Origin: Cyanophora paradoxa
Taxonomy: Eukaryota > Glaucocystophyceae > Cyanophorales > Cyanophoraceae
Direction of reading: 5' to 3'
Assembly: GCA_004431415.1 (NCBI GenBank)
Contig: QPMI01000710.1
Span: 1 to 64,000, forward strand
DNA: 64,000 nt
The first letter of the stretch is position 1. Every line of letters starts with the position of its first letter. The notes below the pieces were generated by a model. That model had not been told where the DNA came from, did not search any database, and worked only from the letters and a program-made list of their open reading frames with translations. A program made the position numbers and the translations under genes. Positions 1 through 9,159 of this stretch are shown here, in pieces.

Positions 1-1243
1 CTCGATATGCAAAGGTGGAAAACCCAGATGACCATATAGTTCTCTTGGATGCAAATAATCTGTATGGTTTTGCTCTCAGTTCAAGAACTGCCCATTGGCG
101 ATTTTCGGTGGGAAGATGTCACAGAGGCACTTAAAGAGACCCAGGACGAAGTGCCTTTATTGAAGTAGACCTGGAATACCCACAACTCTCACAGATCATT
201 ACGATTTTCCACTTGTAGTCAATAAAGAACATGTCACCACCGAAATGCTGGGTGAGTATCAACAAAACTACTGGATATCACAGGTGAGAAGATAAGCAAA
301 GACCCCAAACTCACAGCAACATTCTCACCCAAAAACTATGTGATTTCCCAACCTCTCTTGATCTATCTTGTGAGCAAGGTATTATAATAAGAAGGTTCAC
401 AGGGTTCTCTCATTTGCAACTCTGCATTCATGAAGAGTTTATATTGATCTAAATACGAAACTGAGGCGCCAATCTATGTCCAGATTCGAGAGTGACTTCT
501 TTAAAATTAATGAACAATGCAATCTATGGTAAATGCCTCGAATCATGCAGGGGTCGCTCTGTGGTAAGATTGCTAACAGTGAGAAACTCTGCAAGAAATA
601 TGCTGCAAGTCCACTCATCAAGGCAACCAATGTATTAAACGAAAATGCTGTTGCCTTGAGATGTACTCAAAGCATGTTCACTTAGATAAACCTGTTGCAA
701 TTGGTGCTTTTGTGCTGGATTTCGCGAAACTCCATAATAGCAGGTTCTTTTATGATGTGGTGAGGAGAACTTGGGAAACAGCAGAGCTACTATTCCATGA
801 TACAGATTCTTTCTGTCTACTGCTGCATACAATGATCTTAAATAATGAGATGAAGCGAATTTCTGAACACCTGGATGCAGTAATTATGATACTGCCACCC
901 TCTCTTGATAGGAGAAATCGCTTGATTCCAGGTAAATATAAAAAACGAGTTTCCCAATGCAAAGATTGTGGAGTATGTAGGTCTGAGATCGAAACTCTAT
1001 GCTTTCAGAACTGAGACCTTTGATAAAATAAAGATGTCTGGTACTTCCTCCAAAGAGGTTCACTTTGATGATTTCAAGAGATGCCTGTTTGAAGGCATCA
1101 CCAAAACAGTAGCAGTAGTAAACAAGCGAAGACAAGACCACAACCTATATGATTTGGAGAGCAGAAGGGTGGCTCTAAACCAACTCGATAGCAAAAGGAA
1201 GATATTAGACGATGGAATTCACAGCATTCCATTTGGGCTCTAA
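1..1243 (+). pseudogene. protein-primed family B DNA polymerase, broken and cut by the left edge
   Basis: This is a remnant of the replicative polymerase of Polinton/Maverick and polinton-like viruses, which starts synthesis from a protein primer. Family B landmarks appear in the right order but in different frames. Motif A reads DANNLYGFALSS (from about 48), motif B reads LKLMNNAIYGKCLES (about 501-545), and motif C reads FHDTDSF (793-813). The C-terminal blocks EYVGLRSKLYAF (from 971) and KRKILDDGI (near 1200) are typical of this polymerase group. At least three frame changes separate the blocks: after about 90, between motifs B and C, and near 965. A functional enzyme cannot be read, so I call a pseudogene; assembly indels are the alternative. 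The N-terminal exonuclease part lies left of the window. The same-strand integrase follows at once, a pairing expected for this virus class. Confidence 0.85.
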
Positions 1244-1408
1244 TCTACTTCATCAATCTTTCTTTTTCTTTGGTTTCGCTCTCCAAGAAGTAATAAACCG
1301 CGAATTAAATGCAGCAGCCATATACATCTTAATCCTGGATCATTGGGCTCAATTGCAAAGTAGTTTGGAATTGTGTTCTCCTTCCACACAGACTCTTGCA
1401 TTTATTAT

Positions 1409-2827
1409 ATGAGAGATAAGGTAAAGATGCCTTCTACACAAATAGGATTGAGACAACCACCAAGAATTGTGAGAAAAGAGGCAATTGAAGATCGAGGGAA
1501 TATTCTGCCCATCACAGTTCCAGTGGAGGAGAAGAGCAGTCGAATATTAAAAAGATCAGAGATGGTCAAGCAATTAATCCCAGAGACACTCCCAGCTGAG
1601 ACAGCACCAAAAGAGTCGAAGATTGCTAAGAAGTTCTATGATCCCAGGACAGGCTACAAGGGATTTACTGCAATGAGACAGGAACTACCAGAGGAGAACT
1701 ACAAGAAGATGAGAGAATGGTATGATAAGCAGGAGGTTGTCCAAATTAATGCACCCACCCTATCTCGAAAGAGAGATCCCATGATTCCAATTAGGCAACC
1801 CCTTGATACCTATGTGATTGATCTGCTCTTCTTTCCTGCATACAAAAAGCAGAATGATGGTTATGATACATTTATGAGTGCAATGGAGTCAACCCTGAGA
1901 ACAGGGTTCATTATTCCAATGAGAGACAAAAGTGCTCTTACTACACTTGCAGCATTCAAGCAACTTGAACAGAGAGTCCCCAGACCAATTGTTCGCATTC
2001 AGAGTGACAGTGGAAGCGAATTTACCAATGTATTATTCACAGATTATTTGGGAACGAAATTCATTGAGCATCAACTAAGTGATGTTGCAGATCACAGAAC
2101 CCAAGGTCGAATTGAAGCCTTTAACAGACAGATCAAGAGATTGATCACAAACTACTGCATTGCAAATAATACTGCACGATTTTTTGATGTGTTGGGTGAT
2201 ATTGAGTATAATTATAATAATACCATCCACTCTGCAACCAAGAGAAAACCAGCAGAGACCACAGAAGCCCACTACAAAGAGATTGTGAGTATGGAGGATC
2301 AGAGGTTCAAGAAATCGATTGAGTATCTTGATGCTCTGAAACCTGGTATGTTTGTGAGAGTGAAAGTTGAAAAGAATCCATTTGCAAAGCAGGGAGTGAA
2401 TTGGTCTCGAATTGTTTATAGTGTGGAGGGCAGAGAGGGCTTCAAGTTCAGAATCAGAAGCCCCAGTGGTGAGATAGTTGATGGTAGATTCGCTTTTCAT
2501 GAACTGCTGCCCATTAAAGGTGTTGAGTATCATGAAACTCCCACAGTGGATGCTCTTGAACAGGCAAAAGAGGAAGCCAGGGTTGATTCAGCAATCAGAA
2601 AGGAGGGCATAGAAAAAGCAAGTGAAGTACCAAAAGAACCCCTCACAGAAGCAAGAGCACAAAAGAAGGGTAGAGTAGAGAAAGAATTAAAGAAGTTGAC
2701 CATAGCAGGAACCCAGAAATTATCAGAAGTTAACAGTCAGAGGTGGTATAATGACTTTTCAACCACCAAAGAAACATATACTGCACCCCAAACTCGATTT
2801 AATTTACGGAGTGGTCAGAGGAAATAG
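1409..2827 (+). CDS. retroviral-type (rve) integrase of polinton-like virus
   Basis: DDE integrase that would insert linear viral DNA into the host chromosome. The catalytic residues are in place: Asp in YVIDLLFF, Asp in QSDSGSEF, and Glu in TQGRIEAFNRQIK, about 35 residues further. After the core, residues around 320-400 form a basic, beta-rich segment (PGMFVRVKVEKNPF to FAFHELLPIKG) resembling the SH3/chromo-like tails of Polinton integrases. The last 80 residues are Lys/Glu-rich. I see no N-terminal HHCC zinc finger; that position holds a YDPRTGYKGF-type segment. The frame is open from 1373, but the ATG at 1409 (or 1427) looks more natural because the extra residues are not conserved-looking. 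Unlike the polymerase upstream, it is uninterrupted. Its stop nearly touches the stop of the converging minus-strand gene. Confidence 0.88.
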   Translation: MRDKVKMPSTQIGLRQPPRIVRKEAIEDRGNILPITVPVEEKSSRILKRSEMVKQLIPETLPAETAPKESKIAKKFYDPRTGYKGFTAMRQELPEENYKKMREWYDKQEVVQINAPTLSRKRDPMIPIRQPLDTYVIDLLFFPAYKKQNDGYDTFMSAMESTLRTGFIIPMRDKSALTTLAAFKQLEQRVPRPIVRIQSDSGSEFTNVLFTDYLGTKFIEHQLSDVADHRTQGRIEAFNRQIKRLITNYCIANNTARFFDVLGDIEYNYNNTIHSATKRKPAETTEAHYKEIVSMEDQRFKKSIEYLDALKPGMFVRVKVEKNPFAKQGVNWSRIVYSVEGREGFKFRIRSPSGEIVDGRFAFHELLPIKGVEYHETPTVDALEQAKEEARVDSAIRKEGIEKASEVPKEPLTEARAQKKGRVEKELKKLTIAGTQKLSEVNSQRWYNDFSTTKETYTAPQTRFNLRSGQRK

Positions 2828-2828
2828 A

Positions 2829-3107
2829 TTAACAACGCTTTCGGAATCTCTTAGACCTCTGGCGAATTTTCCTCATTTGTCTATCTTTTTCAATAATTTC
2901 CAAGAAGAAAGTTTCAAGGTTTGAAACCAGCTGGTAATTATAAACAAAGAACAGTCTCACATGCTCTGGCTGTGACATGAAGAAATTGTAATAGAAAGCA
3001 GTTTTGAAATCATGGATCCAGTCTGATTGGGCAGCATGGATGATAACAGGGTCTTGGTAGATGGGATCCATAGCAGAAGTTGAGAGAATCCAGAAAATCC
3101 TTGTCAA
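2829..3107 (-). CDS. small hypothetical viral protein, convergent with the integrase
   Basis: A 92-residue frame (80 residues if it starts at the internal Met, near 3071) whose stop lies one base beyond the integrase stop, the tight tail-to-tail packing expected of a small virus genome. The protein is aromatic-rich in the middle (FFMSQPEHVRLFFVYNYQ) and ends in a very basic tail (QMRKIRQRSKRFRKRC). I recognise no family. The basic tail would suit a nucleic-acid-binding protein, but that is inference only. Composition and AT content match the neighbouring viral genes. Confidence 0.45.
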   Translation of the reverse strand: MTRIFWILSTSAMDPIYQDPVIIHAAQSDWIHDFKTAFYYNFFMSQPEHVRLFFVYNYQLVSNLETFFLEIIEKDRQMRKIRQRSKRFRKRC

Positions 3108-4219
3108 TTTTTTATTTTGTTAGTGCCCGATCTCAACGGAATCTGATAGCCGCTGACGAGAGGATTCCGAATCTGTTTTCAGAATTGAAAACGGAGCAGT
3201 TGGTGAAGAGTTACCTGCGTTTATCGGTTGACTCAACTTGACTGTGAACTGCGCGCAATCGCGAACCGTCAAGTATATATGCATATATATATACATATAT
3301 ACACTTTTTTACCAGAAATTCCGTTTGACCAAACCGAGATTACGGAGGTTTTGTGTATATATGCGGTATATATGTCGAGAGTTGTCTGTTGGATTTCCTG
3401 GGCTCCCTCTGGACATCAATCTTGTAATGATTGTTGTATTTGATACAAAACATCAATGGAAGTTGTATTCGATAGCGATGATGTACATGATTTTTGAGGC
3501 TGATAGAAAATATTAATGAGTTTTGAGGCTGATAGAACTTATGAATTGTTGTTGAGGCTGATAGATTGCAGAAGACTTTTTGATGATGCAGATAGAATTT
3601 CCAGATGCAGACATCTATGATTGTTGTATTCGATACTAAACTCTGGTCTTCCCTATTGATGAAAGACTCCGGTTATGACTAATTGTTGATATCTATATCA
3701 ACAATGAGTCGTCTTCGGATATCTACCTCAACAATGAGTCATAACTGATATCTATATCAACAATAAGTCATTACCTCCGAAAGAGTGCAACATATATACA
3801 CCATATCTACACCATACTTTTCGTGTGACATCGAACCTCCGAGTCGCCGACCGACCAATCCGCTATTTTGTGGTCAAAATGTATATATGCGCATATATAC
3901 TTGACGGTTCGCGTTACTACTGTCGGCATCACTTCACGTTACGACTGTGGGGCTGTCGGCATCTTCAAACGCTTGTATCTCACCACCAGATCATCACCTT
4001 GCAACCGTCGACATATCGCTGGAAAGCGCTTAAAAAGACCTACACGATGGTGCAGGTATCAAGTATATATACGTATATATTACATACAAATATTTCGAAA
4101 AAACGATTAATCGGCTACTTTCTACTGTAAGGAACATACAGTAAAATAATGCGAAAATACAGTAGCTACTGTTAAAAAAGCCATAATCTGGCGCACCATA
4201 CATCAGAAGTCCTGAATTT
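3108..4219. repeat. AT-rich non-coding block with inverted and short direct repeats
   Basis: No convincing gene is visible. The block contains several runs of alternating TA/CA such as tatatatgcatatatata (near 3275, 3355, 3885 and 4062). TTGAGGCTGATAGA occurs three times between 3493 and 3565. Hairpin-forming copies of gttgatatctatatcaac followed by aatgagtc lie at 3687-3775. The arrangement separates the replication/integration genes from the virion-type genes, so it could be a regulatory or origin region; nothing in the sequence proves it. Confidence 0.6.
3260..3913. repeat. inverted repeat pair flanking the intergenic block
   Basis: The segment starting CGCGAACCGTCAAGTATATA at 3260-3288 returns as its reverse complement at 3883-3913, with one small difference in the gcatat/gcgcatat stretch. 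The arms are about 30 bp and about 590 bp apart. They do not extend on either side and I see no target duplication. It may be a small non-autonomous insertion or an internal repeat of the virus. Confidence 0.7.
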
Positions 4220-5761
4220 CTATACACTTCGAATAAATGCACCTGTGACATCCACTCTCATAGTTGGGGCATTTATATATACAAGTGGATAAATACGAAT
4301 ATATCTGGTTCTCAGAGGGTAGCCAATATAGAAAACGTCTCTAATAGAGGTTGGATACCCAGAACTGTATGAGACATCACCACTATTATGGGCATTATTA
4401 ATAGTTTCACACATGAACATTCTGTTAACACCTTCATACTTGATAAATGACCAGGAAACACCATCTTGTGAGGTTGCAACATTGAAGGTCTTAACAAAGG
4501 CATTGGTCACACCAGACCCATATGCAATTATAGATGCTACCTCATATATATATGGGAAGGATACTTGGAGATACTCAGTGGGAACACTCCATATCCCATC
4601 AGGAGCAGATGCATTTGCCTCCCAACCAGTTAATGAAGGTCTTGCTTTAAATGCCTCCCTTCCAATTTTTGATGATGAAGCAGTGAATGCACCATCTGAT
4701 AGAAGATACCAGTTAGCATCAATGGGAGGTATGTTATTCAGAGTGGATGATATATAGAACCTTGCAGGGTTCTTGATTTCATAATTTGCAACCAGTAAAT
4801 CACAGAGTCTATCAATCATCACAGTGTTTGCTGCTATATACATTTCGGTTGCATCTATCATATCTGGTATCTTAGAGGTATCATCCAGAGAGTTTACTAT
4901 GGTCTTTGGAAGTGGAACAGAGAGTCTATAATATCTTGCATATCCTTGGTCATCATTATATGGGAGAAACTCTTGCATCTTTTCCAGGGCTGAGAGTTCA
5001 CTTGCAGCCATCAACATATTAATTAATGGACTCCCAGAGGTCGAAGCAATCCATGAGAGAATGCCCCAGCTGTTGACATCTTCATAGGAATATCCCACAT
5101 TTGGGGCATCTGTTTCATTGACCTCACCACAGGATATACTGATCACAATTATATCATCATCATCATCATAGATCTTTTTAGCATGGCTGTAACCACATAC
5201 ACTGGGATTGTTGTTACCTGATATTGCACCATCAATTAGAGACATCCCATCATAGTTCACAGGTGAGAAGTAAGTAGGTGCAGCAGAGGTGGATCTTGCA
5301 GCAATCTTGCTGGGGATGGATTTGTAGGAATTATCATTGGTGATAAAGATGGGCTTCATACTCACAGTATCAAAACTTGTTATCACTACATCTTTTAGAG
5401 AGTCTTGAATGAGAGACTCACCAGTAACAGTGAGAATGGCTGTCTCCAATGGGGTCACATCATACTTGGTGTTGAAAAGGGCATTATCTATAATATTTCT
5501 GGGATTAGCAAAGATTAAAGGCAATTGATTGAGATAAGTGGAATGCAAATCGGTTGCAGTGAGTTTAGGTTCGTTTGGAAATTCGGGATTTTTCACATTG
5601 AGACCAATTGCAATAATCCCACCAGTGGATGTACCACTCACCAGGTCAACAAGATCTATTACTCTTTTTCCTGTTCGAGTTTCGATTTCTTTTAGCAATC
5701 TCGTAATAATTATACCACGAGCTCCCCCACCTGAGAGACTGAGAATTACACGAAGGGGCAT
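4220..5761 (-). CDS. patatin-like phospholipase fused to a discoidin (F5/8 type C)-like domain
   Basis: A 513-residue protein. Residues 1-340 are a patatin-type lipid acyl hydrolase: the oxyanion-hole loop GGGARG is at residues 11-16, the nucleophile elbow GTSTG has Ser45, and the partner Asp is near residue 177 in LIDGAISG. Such enzymes cleave acyl chains from membrane phospholipids using a Ser-Asp dyad. Residues from about 345 to the end look like a discoidin/F5-8C beta-sandwich: W...YLQVSFPYIYEVASI, FNVATSQDGVSW and TRYIRIYPL occur in family order, and such domains usually bind sugars or lipids. The whole frame is intact. It is divergent from the long fibre gene across a 49-bp gap. In a virus the combination could attach to and open a host membrane; this role is inferred. 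Confidence 0.85.
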   Translation of the reverse strand: MPLRVILSLSGGGARGIIITRLLKEIETRTGKRVIDLVDLVSGTSTGGIIAIGLNVKNPEFPNEPKLTATDLHSTYLNQLPLIFANPRNIIDNALFNTKYDVTPLETAILTVTGESLIQDSLKDVVITSFDTVSMKPIFITNDNSYKSIPSKIAARSTSAAPTYFSPVNYDGMSLIDGAISGNNNPSVCGYSHAKKIYDDDDDIIVISISCGEVNETDAPNVGYSYEDVNSWGILSWIASTSGSPLINMLMAASELSALEKMQEFLPYNDDQGYARYYRLSVPLPKTIVNSLDDTSKIPDMIDATEMYIAANTVMIDRLCDLLVANYEIKNPARFYISSTLNNIPPIDANWYLLSDGAFTASSSKIGREAFKARPSLTGWEANASAPDGIWSVPTEYLQVSFPYIYEVASIIAYGSGVTNAFVKTFNVATSQDGVSWSFIKYEGVNRMFMCETINNAHNSGDVSYSSGYPTSIRDVFYIGYPLRTRYIRIYPLVYINAPTMRVDVTGAFIRSV

Positions 5762-5788
5762 CTTTACTTAACTCAAATTTAATAAATC

Positions 5789-5800
5789 TCTATAAGTAGA
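5789..5800 (+). promoter_or_regulatory. candidate viral promoter motif TCTATAAGTAGA
   Basis: This short near-palindromic AT-rich motif sits about 10 bases before the ATG of the long fibre gene. A close copy, TCTACAAGTAG, is found at 11250-11260 just before the small gene at 11267. A TATA-like gtatatatagag precedes the ATG at 13292. The shared position and sequence suggest a late-gene promoter element, but two close copies are thin evidence. Confidence 0.4.
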
Positions 5801-5810
5801 GTAAACAGGG

Positions 5811-8800
5811 ATGAGTTTCAATTATCCAGCAAACCTACAAACCATTCCCTCATCTGGAAGAGGGAAGACAGATAACAAACATGTGAATTTCGATAACTTG
5901 ACAGCCAGAGGGTCAATCTCAATTGATCACAGTGCAGATGAACCCTCAAAGACTCACCCAAGAGAGCATGCACTTTCAATAAACGAAATGGATCCCGAAA
6001 AAGAGGATGTGAGTGTTGCTTTCAGCATGGGGAATGTGAAAGCGAATCAAGTAGCCCAGATTAAAGCAACCAGGAGCAGACCAAGAAAACTGAAAACCAG
6101 TGGAACCCATCCAGATATTCCAACTCGATTCGATAGTGGAAGGTTGATATTCAATGTTCAAAATGAGAAGGGTGGGCATCAGAGTGGTTTAAGAATCTAT
6201 AATGAAGGATCAAATGCAATTGCACAAATTCCCGAAATATTACAGATAGCACCCCATGGAGAGACCAACAAAATCGAGTTCACTAACAATGTTTATCCAA
6301 GAGATATTGTGGCGAATTCGGCTTCTAATGCGCAATTCGGTTTCCAACTACCTGGTGATACAGCAAAGAATAAGGCGTCTATCACTGTCAACAGTAGCCC
6401 CACTCAACCAGTAACAATTCATTTACACCCAGACCTTGTCGAAATGGACAGGCACCTTTTACCTCTGGTAACCAACACCAAAGATCTTGGTATCAGAACC
6501 AGGCAATGGCGAAATATCCATGGAAGCAATGTCTATGCAAATGGAGAGAAACTTGTAAGTGAGAAGACCATAAGAGAGATCTTTGAATATTATGGACCTG
6601 TCCCAGTTCCCTTTCCTCTTCCATGGGATCCACCAGATTTAACACCAAAAAAGCAACCAGGAAGAGAGTACACAGCAGATGAGACAGTTCCTTTTGGGCA
6701 ACACATTGTGAGTTGGGAGCAGGTTCGCAATAAACCGATAATTGAACCAAGAAAGCAAATTGATGAGCAATATTTACCTCCTGAAATCGATATTTTGGAG
6801 CTGGACGAATACCAATTCGTTCCAGATGAGGAGGAGTATTTACCAGATGGTTTTGACCCACAGGAGTATGAATATGATCAATATGACCCCAATGAGGAAG
6901 AGTATTTACCAGATGGTTTAGATCCACAAGAGTATGAGTATGAACAGAATTATGAACCCCATGAGGAATATTTAGCAGATGGTCTCGAACCACCAGTTGT
7001 GGATTATGAGCAACCATATGAACCCCATGAAGAATTATTACCAGATGGATTTCGACCTGAGATTTGGGAGTTCTTCCCTGATTGGGAGCAGATCAACAAT
7101 AAACCAGCCAGATTTCCACCAGAGGATCACAACCATGACTGGGATGAGATCTTAGGTAAACCAGAGAAATTCCCACCAGAGGATCACAGGCATGACTGGG
7201 GTGATATTGATGGAAAACCAGAAGAGTTTCCACCAGAAGATCACAGACATACATGGAGCGAAATAGATGAACAACCAAAATTCGCATCAGCAGGTGATGT
7301 TTTCGACACCACACATGGTGTTACTCTCTACCAAAGTAATACCATACCAGAAAGATTACGATTAGATGAATATTATGTGAATCGTAAAGGGATTGATGCA
7401 GGCACCACAATGGAAGGTGAATTATACATCAGACCACCTACAAGAATGCAGATAATTGCAGCAGGCGGAAATTTCGGTTTGATGGACACCAAACCAGGTA
7501 TCTATTTAACCAGTTACTATGCTGATGACATCCCAATGACAGGAGGATTGATCTCTCTACCATCTGATCCAGTCAACTATGATGACAAAGATGCAGCAAT
7601 CCAAATTAATGTTACTGATGTGAGTGACTTAGATAGTTCAAGACCCAAATTAATATTCACCAGAGAAAGATTGTTACCCAATGCTCTCATTGGAAATCGA
7701 GATGACTACAAGAGATGCGAAATATCATGGATAAAAACGAATTATAATGGTGGAGTGGGTGAGGGTCTCTTAGAAATCAATCAGAGGGCAGCAGCAAAGA
7801 ATATTCACAATGAGACCATATCCAGAGTGGTAACAGAGGATTACCTGCAAGCCCAGAACTACATAGATGAAACAGAACTGAATACAATTATTGCAGGTAT
7901 TAATATTGGTGTGACAGGGGATTACCTTCCTCTCACAGGAGGGATTATTGATGGAACAGTAACAGCATGCAACTTCTTTGTCCATACTGAAAGCAATCAA
8001 ACCTTTCCTGTGGTTCACCCAGGAGGTGAATATGAGATCCCAGATGACCCATCTATTATGCCCATTAAGATTGACCTACCTTCTGATTATGTTGGAAGGG
8101 GTGAACTGAAAACGATCTCTTTCACAGGAGATTATAATGATCTCCTCAATAAACCCACCCCATCCAATTTACACCCTGTTGCATACTCAGGTAGTTTCCT
8201 TGATCTGAATAATAGATCACACACCCACACAAAGGCAGAAATTATAGATTTTGCACACACTCACACCAAATCCCAGATAACAGATTTTGCTCACTTCCAC
8301 ACCAGAGCAGATATCACGAATTTCGCTCACACTCATTTTAAATCTGAAATCACAGATTTCGCACACACTCACACAAAGTCACAGATAACAGATTTTGCAC
8401 ACACTCACACCAAAGGAGAGATTACAGACTTTGCTCACACCCATGTAAAGAGTGAGATAACAGATTTTGCACACACTCACACCAAAGGTGAGATTACAGA
8501 CTTTGCTCATACTCATACTAAGTCTCAAATTACAGATTTTGCTCACACACACCTTTGGGGAGATATTACAGATCGACCTACTCTTGATCCATTCACAGCA
8601 ACCACTATTAGAGCCAACAACACGATGTATGTAGGATCAGGTCAGATTGTAGAACCAGCAGGACCTATGTTTGAAGAAACATGGTTCTTCCACAATTCGC
8701 AGAATTACTTTGATAAAACCTTACTTGTTCGTGGAAATGCATATGCAAGGAATTTCTATGCTATGAACCCCTCAAATAATGCGACCATCAGTCGATGCAT

Positions 8801-9140
8801 TACAGAAGCAGATCTTTCCAGTCAACTCAATGCATATTTTAATGGGAAAATTCAAGCAGGTAAGTATGTTTACACTACTCCTGTTTTAAATTACAATAAT
8901 CTATATGTGTTCAATCTTACTATCTATTTTACCAATGCCTTTGCTTCTCCTCCTGTTGTTACAGCAACTGTAAGGCATGAAGGACAAGAACCAAATTATC
9001 AAGTAACTCCCGTCATTTTTACTGTGAACCTGTTGAATGTTTACAGTAACTATTTCACTTGTGAACTTTTCACTGATCCATATGCAATGAATAATTCATC
9101 CAAAACTGTAACAATCCATTACATTGCTGTCGCAATTTAA
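5811..9140 (+). CDS. giant tail-fibre-like attachment protein with HxH repeats and lectin-like tip
   Basis: A 1109-residue intact frame. The N-terminal 300 residues resemble phage fibre shafts in style (frequent LGIRTRQWRNIHGSNVYANGEKL-like turns). Residues about 330-420 hold four acidic repeats around EEYLPDGFDPQEYEYDQ. Residues about 425-490 hold repeats built on PPEDHRHDW with W-x2-I-x-KP spacers. Residues 804-923 are ten 12-residue units with His-x-His (HTHTKSQITDFA type). The last 100 residues match an H-type-lectin-like sandwich (FASPPVVTATV to VTIHYIAVAI). HxH rows in phage T4 gp37 bind iron inside a fibre trimer, so a trimeric metal-stabilised needle is a fair inference. It starts 49 bp from the divergent patatin gene; its stop overlaps the next frame. 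Confidence 0.85.
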   Translation: MSFNYPANLQTIPSSGRGKTDNKHVNFDNLTARGSISIDHSADEPSKTHPREHALSINEMDPEKEDVSVAFSMGNVKANQVAQIKATRSRPRKLKTSGTHPDIPTRFDSGRLIFNVQNEKGGHQSGLRIYNEGSNAIAQIPEILQIAPHGETNKIEFTNNVYPRDIVANSASNAQFGFQLPGDTAKNKASITVNSSPTQPVTIHLHPDLVEMDRHLLPLVTNTKDLGIRTRQWRNIHGSNVYANGEKLVSEKTIREIFEYYGPVPVPFPLPWDPPDLTPKKQPGREYTADETVPFGQHIVSWEQVRNKPIIEPRKQIDEQYLPPEIDILELDEYQFVPDEEEYLPDGFDPQEYEYDQYDPNEEEYLPDGLDPQEYEYEQNYEPHEEYLADGLEPPVVDYEQPYEPHEELLPDGFRPEIWEFFPDWEQINNKPARFPPEDHNHDWDEILGKPEKFPPEDHRHDWGDIDGKPEEFPPEDHRHTWSEIDEQPKFASAGDVFDTTHGVTLYQSNTIPERLRLDEYYVNRKGIDAGTTMEGELYIRPPTRMQIIAAGGNFGLMDTKPGIYLTSYYADDIPMTGGLISLPSDPVNYDDKDAAIQINVTDVSDLDSSRPKLIFTRERLLPNALIGNRDDYKRCEISWIKTNYNGGVGEGLLEINQRAAAKNIHNETISRVVTEDYLQAQNYIDETELNTIIAGINIGVTGDYLPLTGGIIDGTVTACNFFVHTESNQTFPVVHPGGEYEIPDDPSIMPIKIDLPSDYVGRGELKTISFTGDYNDLLNKPTPSNLHPVAYSGSFLDLNNRSHTHTKAEIIDFAHTHTKSQITDFAHFHTRADITNFAHTHFKSEITDFAHTHTKSQITDFAHTHTKGEITDFAHTHVKSEITDFAHTHTKGEITDFAHTHTKSQITDFAHTHLWGDITDRPTLDPFTATTIRANNTMYVGSGQIVEPAGPMFEETWFFHNSQNYFDKTLLVRGNAYARNFYAMNPSNNATISRCITEADLSSQLNAYFNGKIQAGKYVYTTPVLNYNNLYVFNLTIYFTNAFASPPVVTATVRHEGQEPNYQVTPVIFTVNLLNVYSNYFTCELFTDPYAMNNSSKTVTIHYIAVAI
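8220..8579 (+). repeat. ten in-frame 36-bp units coding His-x-His fibre repeats
   Basis: The unit encodes HTHTKSQITDFA with changes mainly at positions 3-8 (HTHTKAEIIDFA, HFHTRADITNFA, HTHVKSEITDFA, final HTHLWGDITDRP). The His-x-His pair is kept in all ten units, while synonymous positions vary, which indicates selection on the protein rather than a fresh DNA-level expansion. Confidence 0.9.
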
Positions 9141-9159
9141 CTATTTGATTAATATAAAG

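Noticed and set aside
1409-2827. LTR retrotransposon origin for the left integrase
   Set aside because: No reverse transcriptase, RNase H or LTR is seen; the neighbour is a protein-primed DNA polymerase and the genes around it are virion-like.
9124-9159. Upstream ATG at 9124 as the start of fibre paralogue 1
   Set aside because: It lies inside the long fibre gene and adds 12 residues not shared by paralogues; MTSLLEI at 9160 matches the start position of the others.
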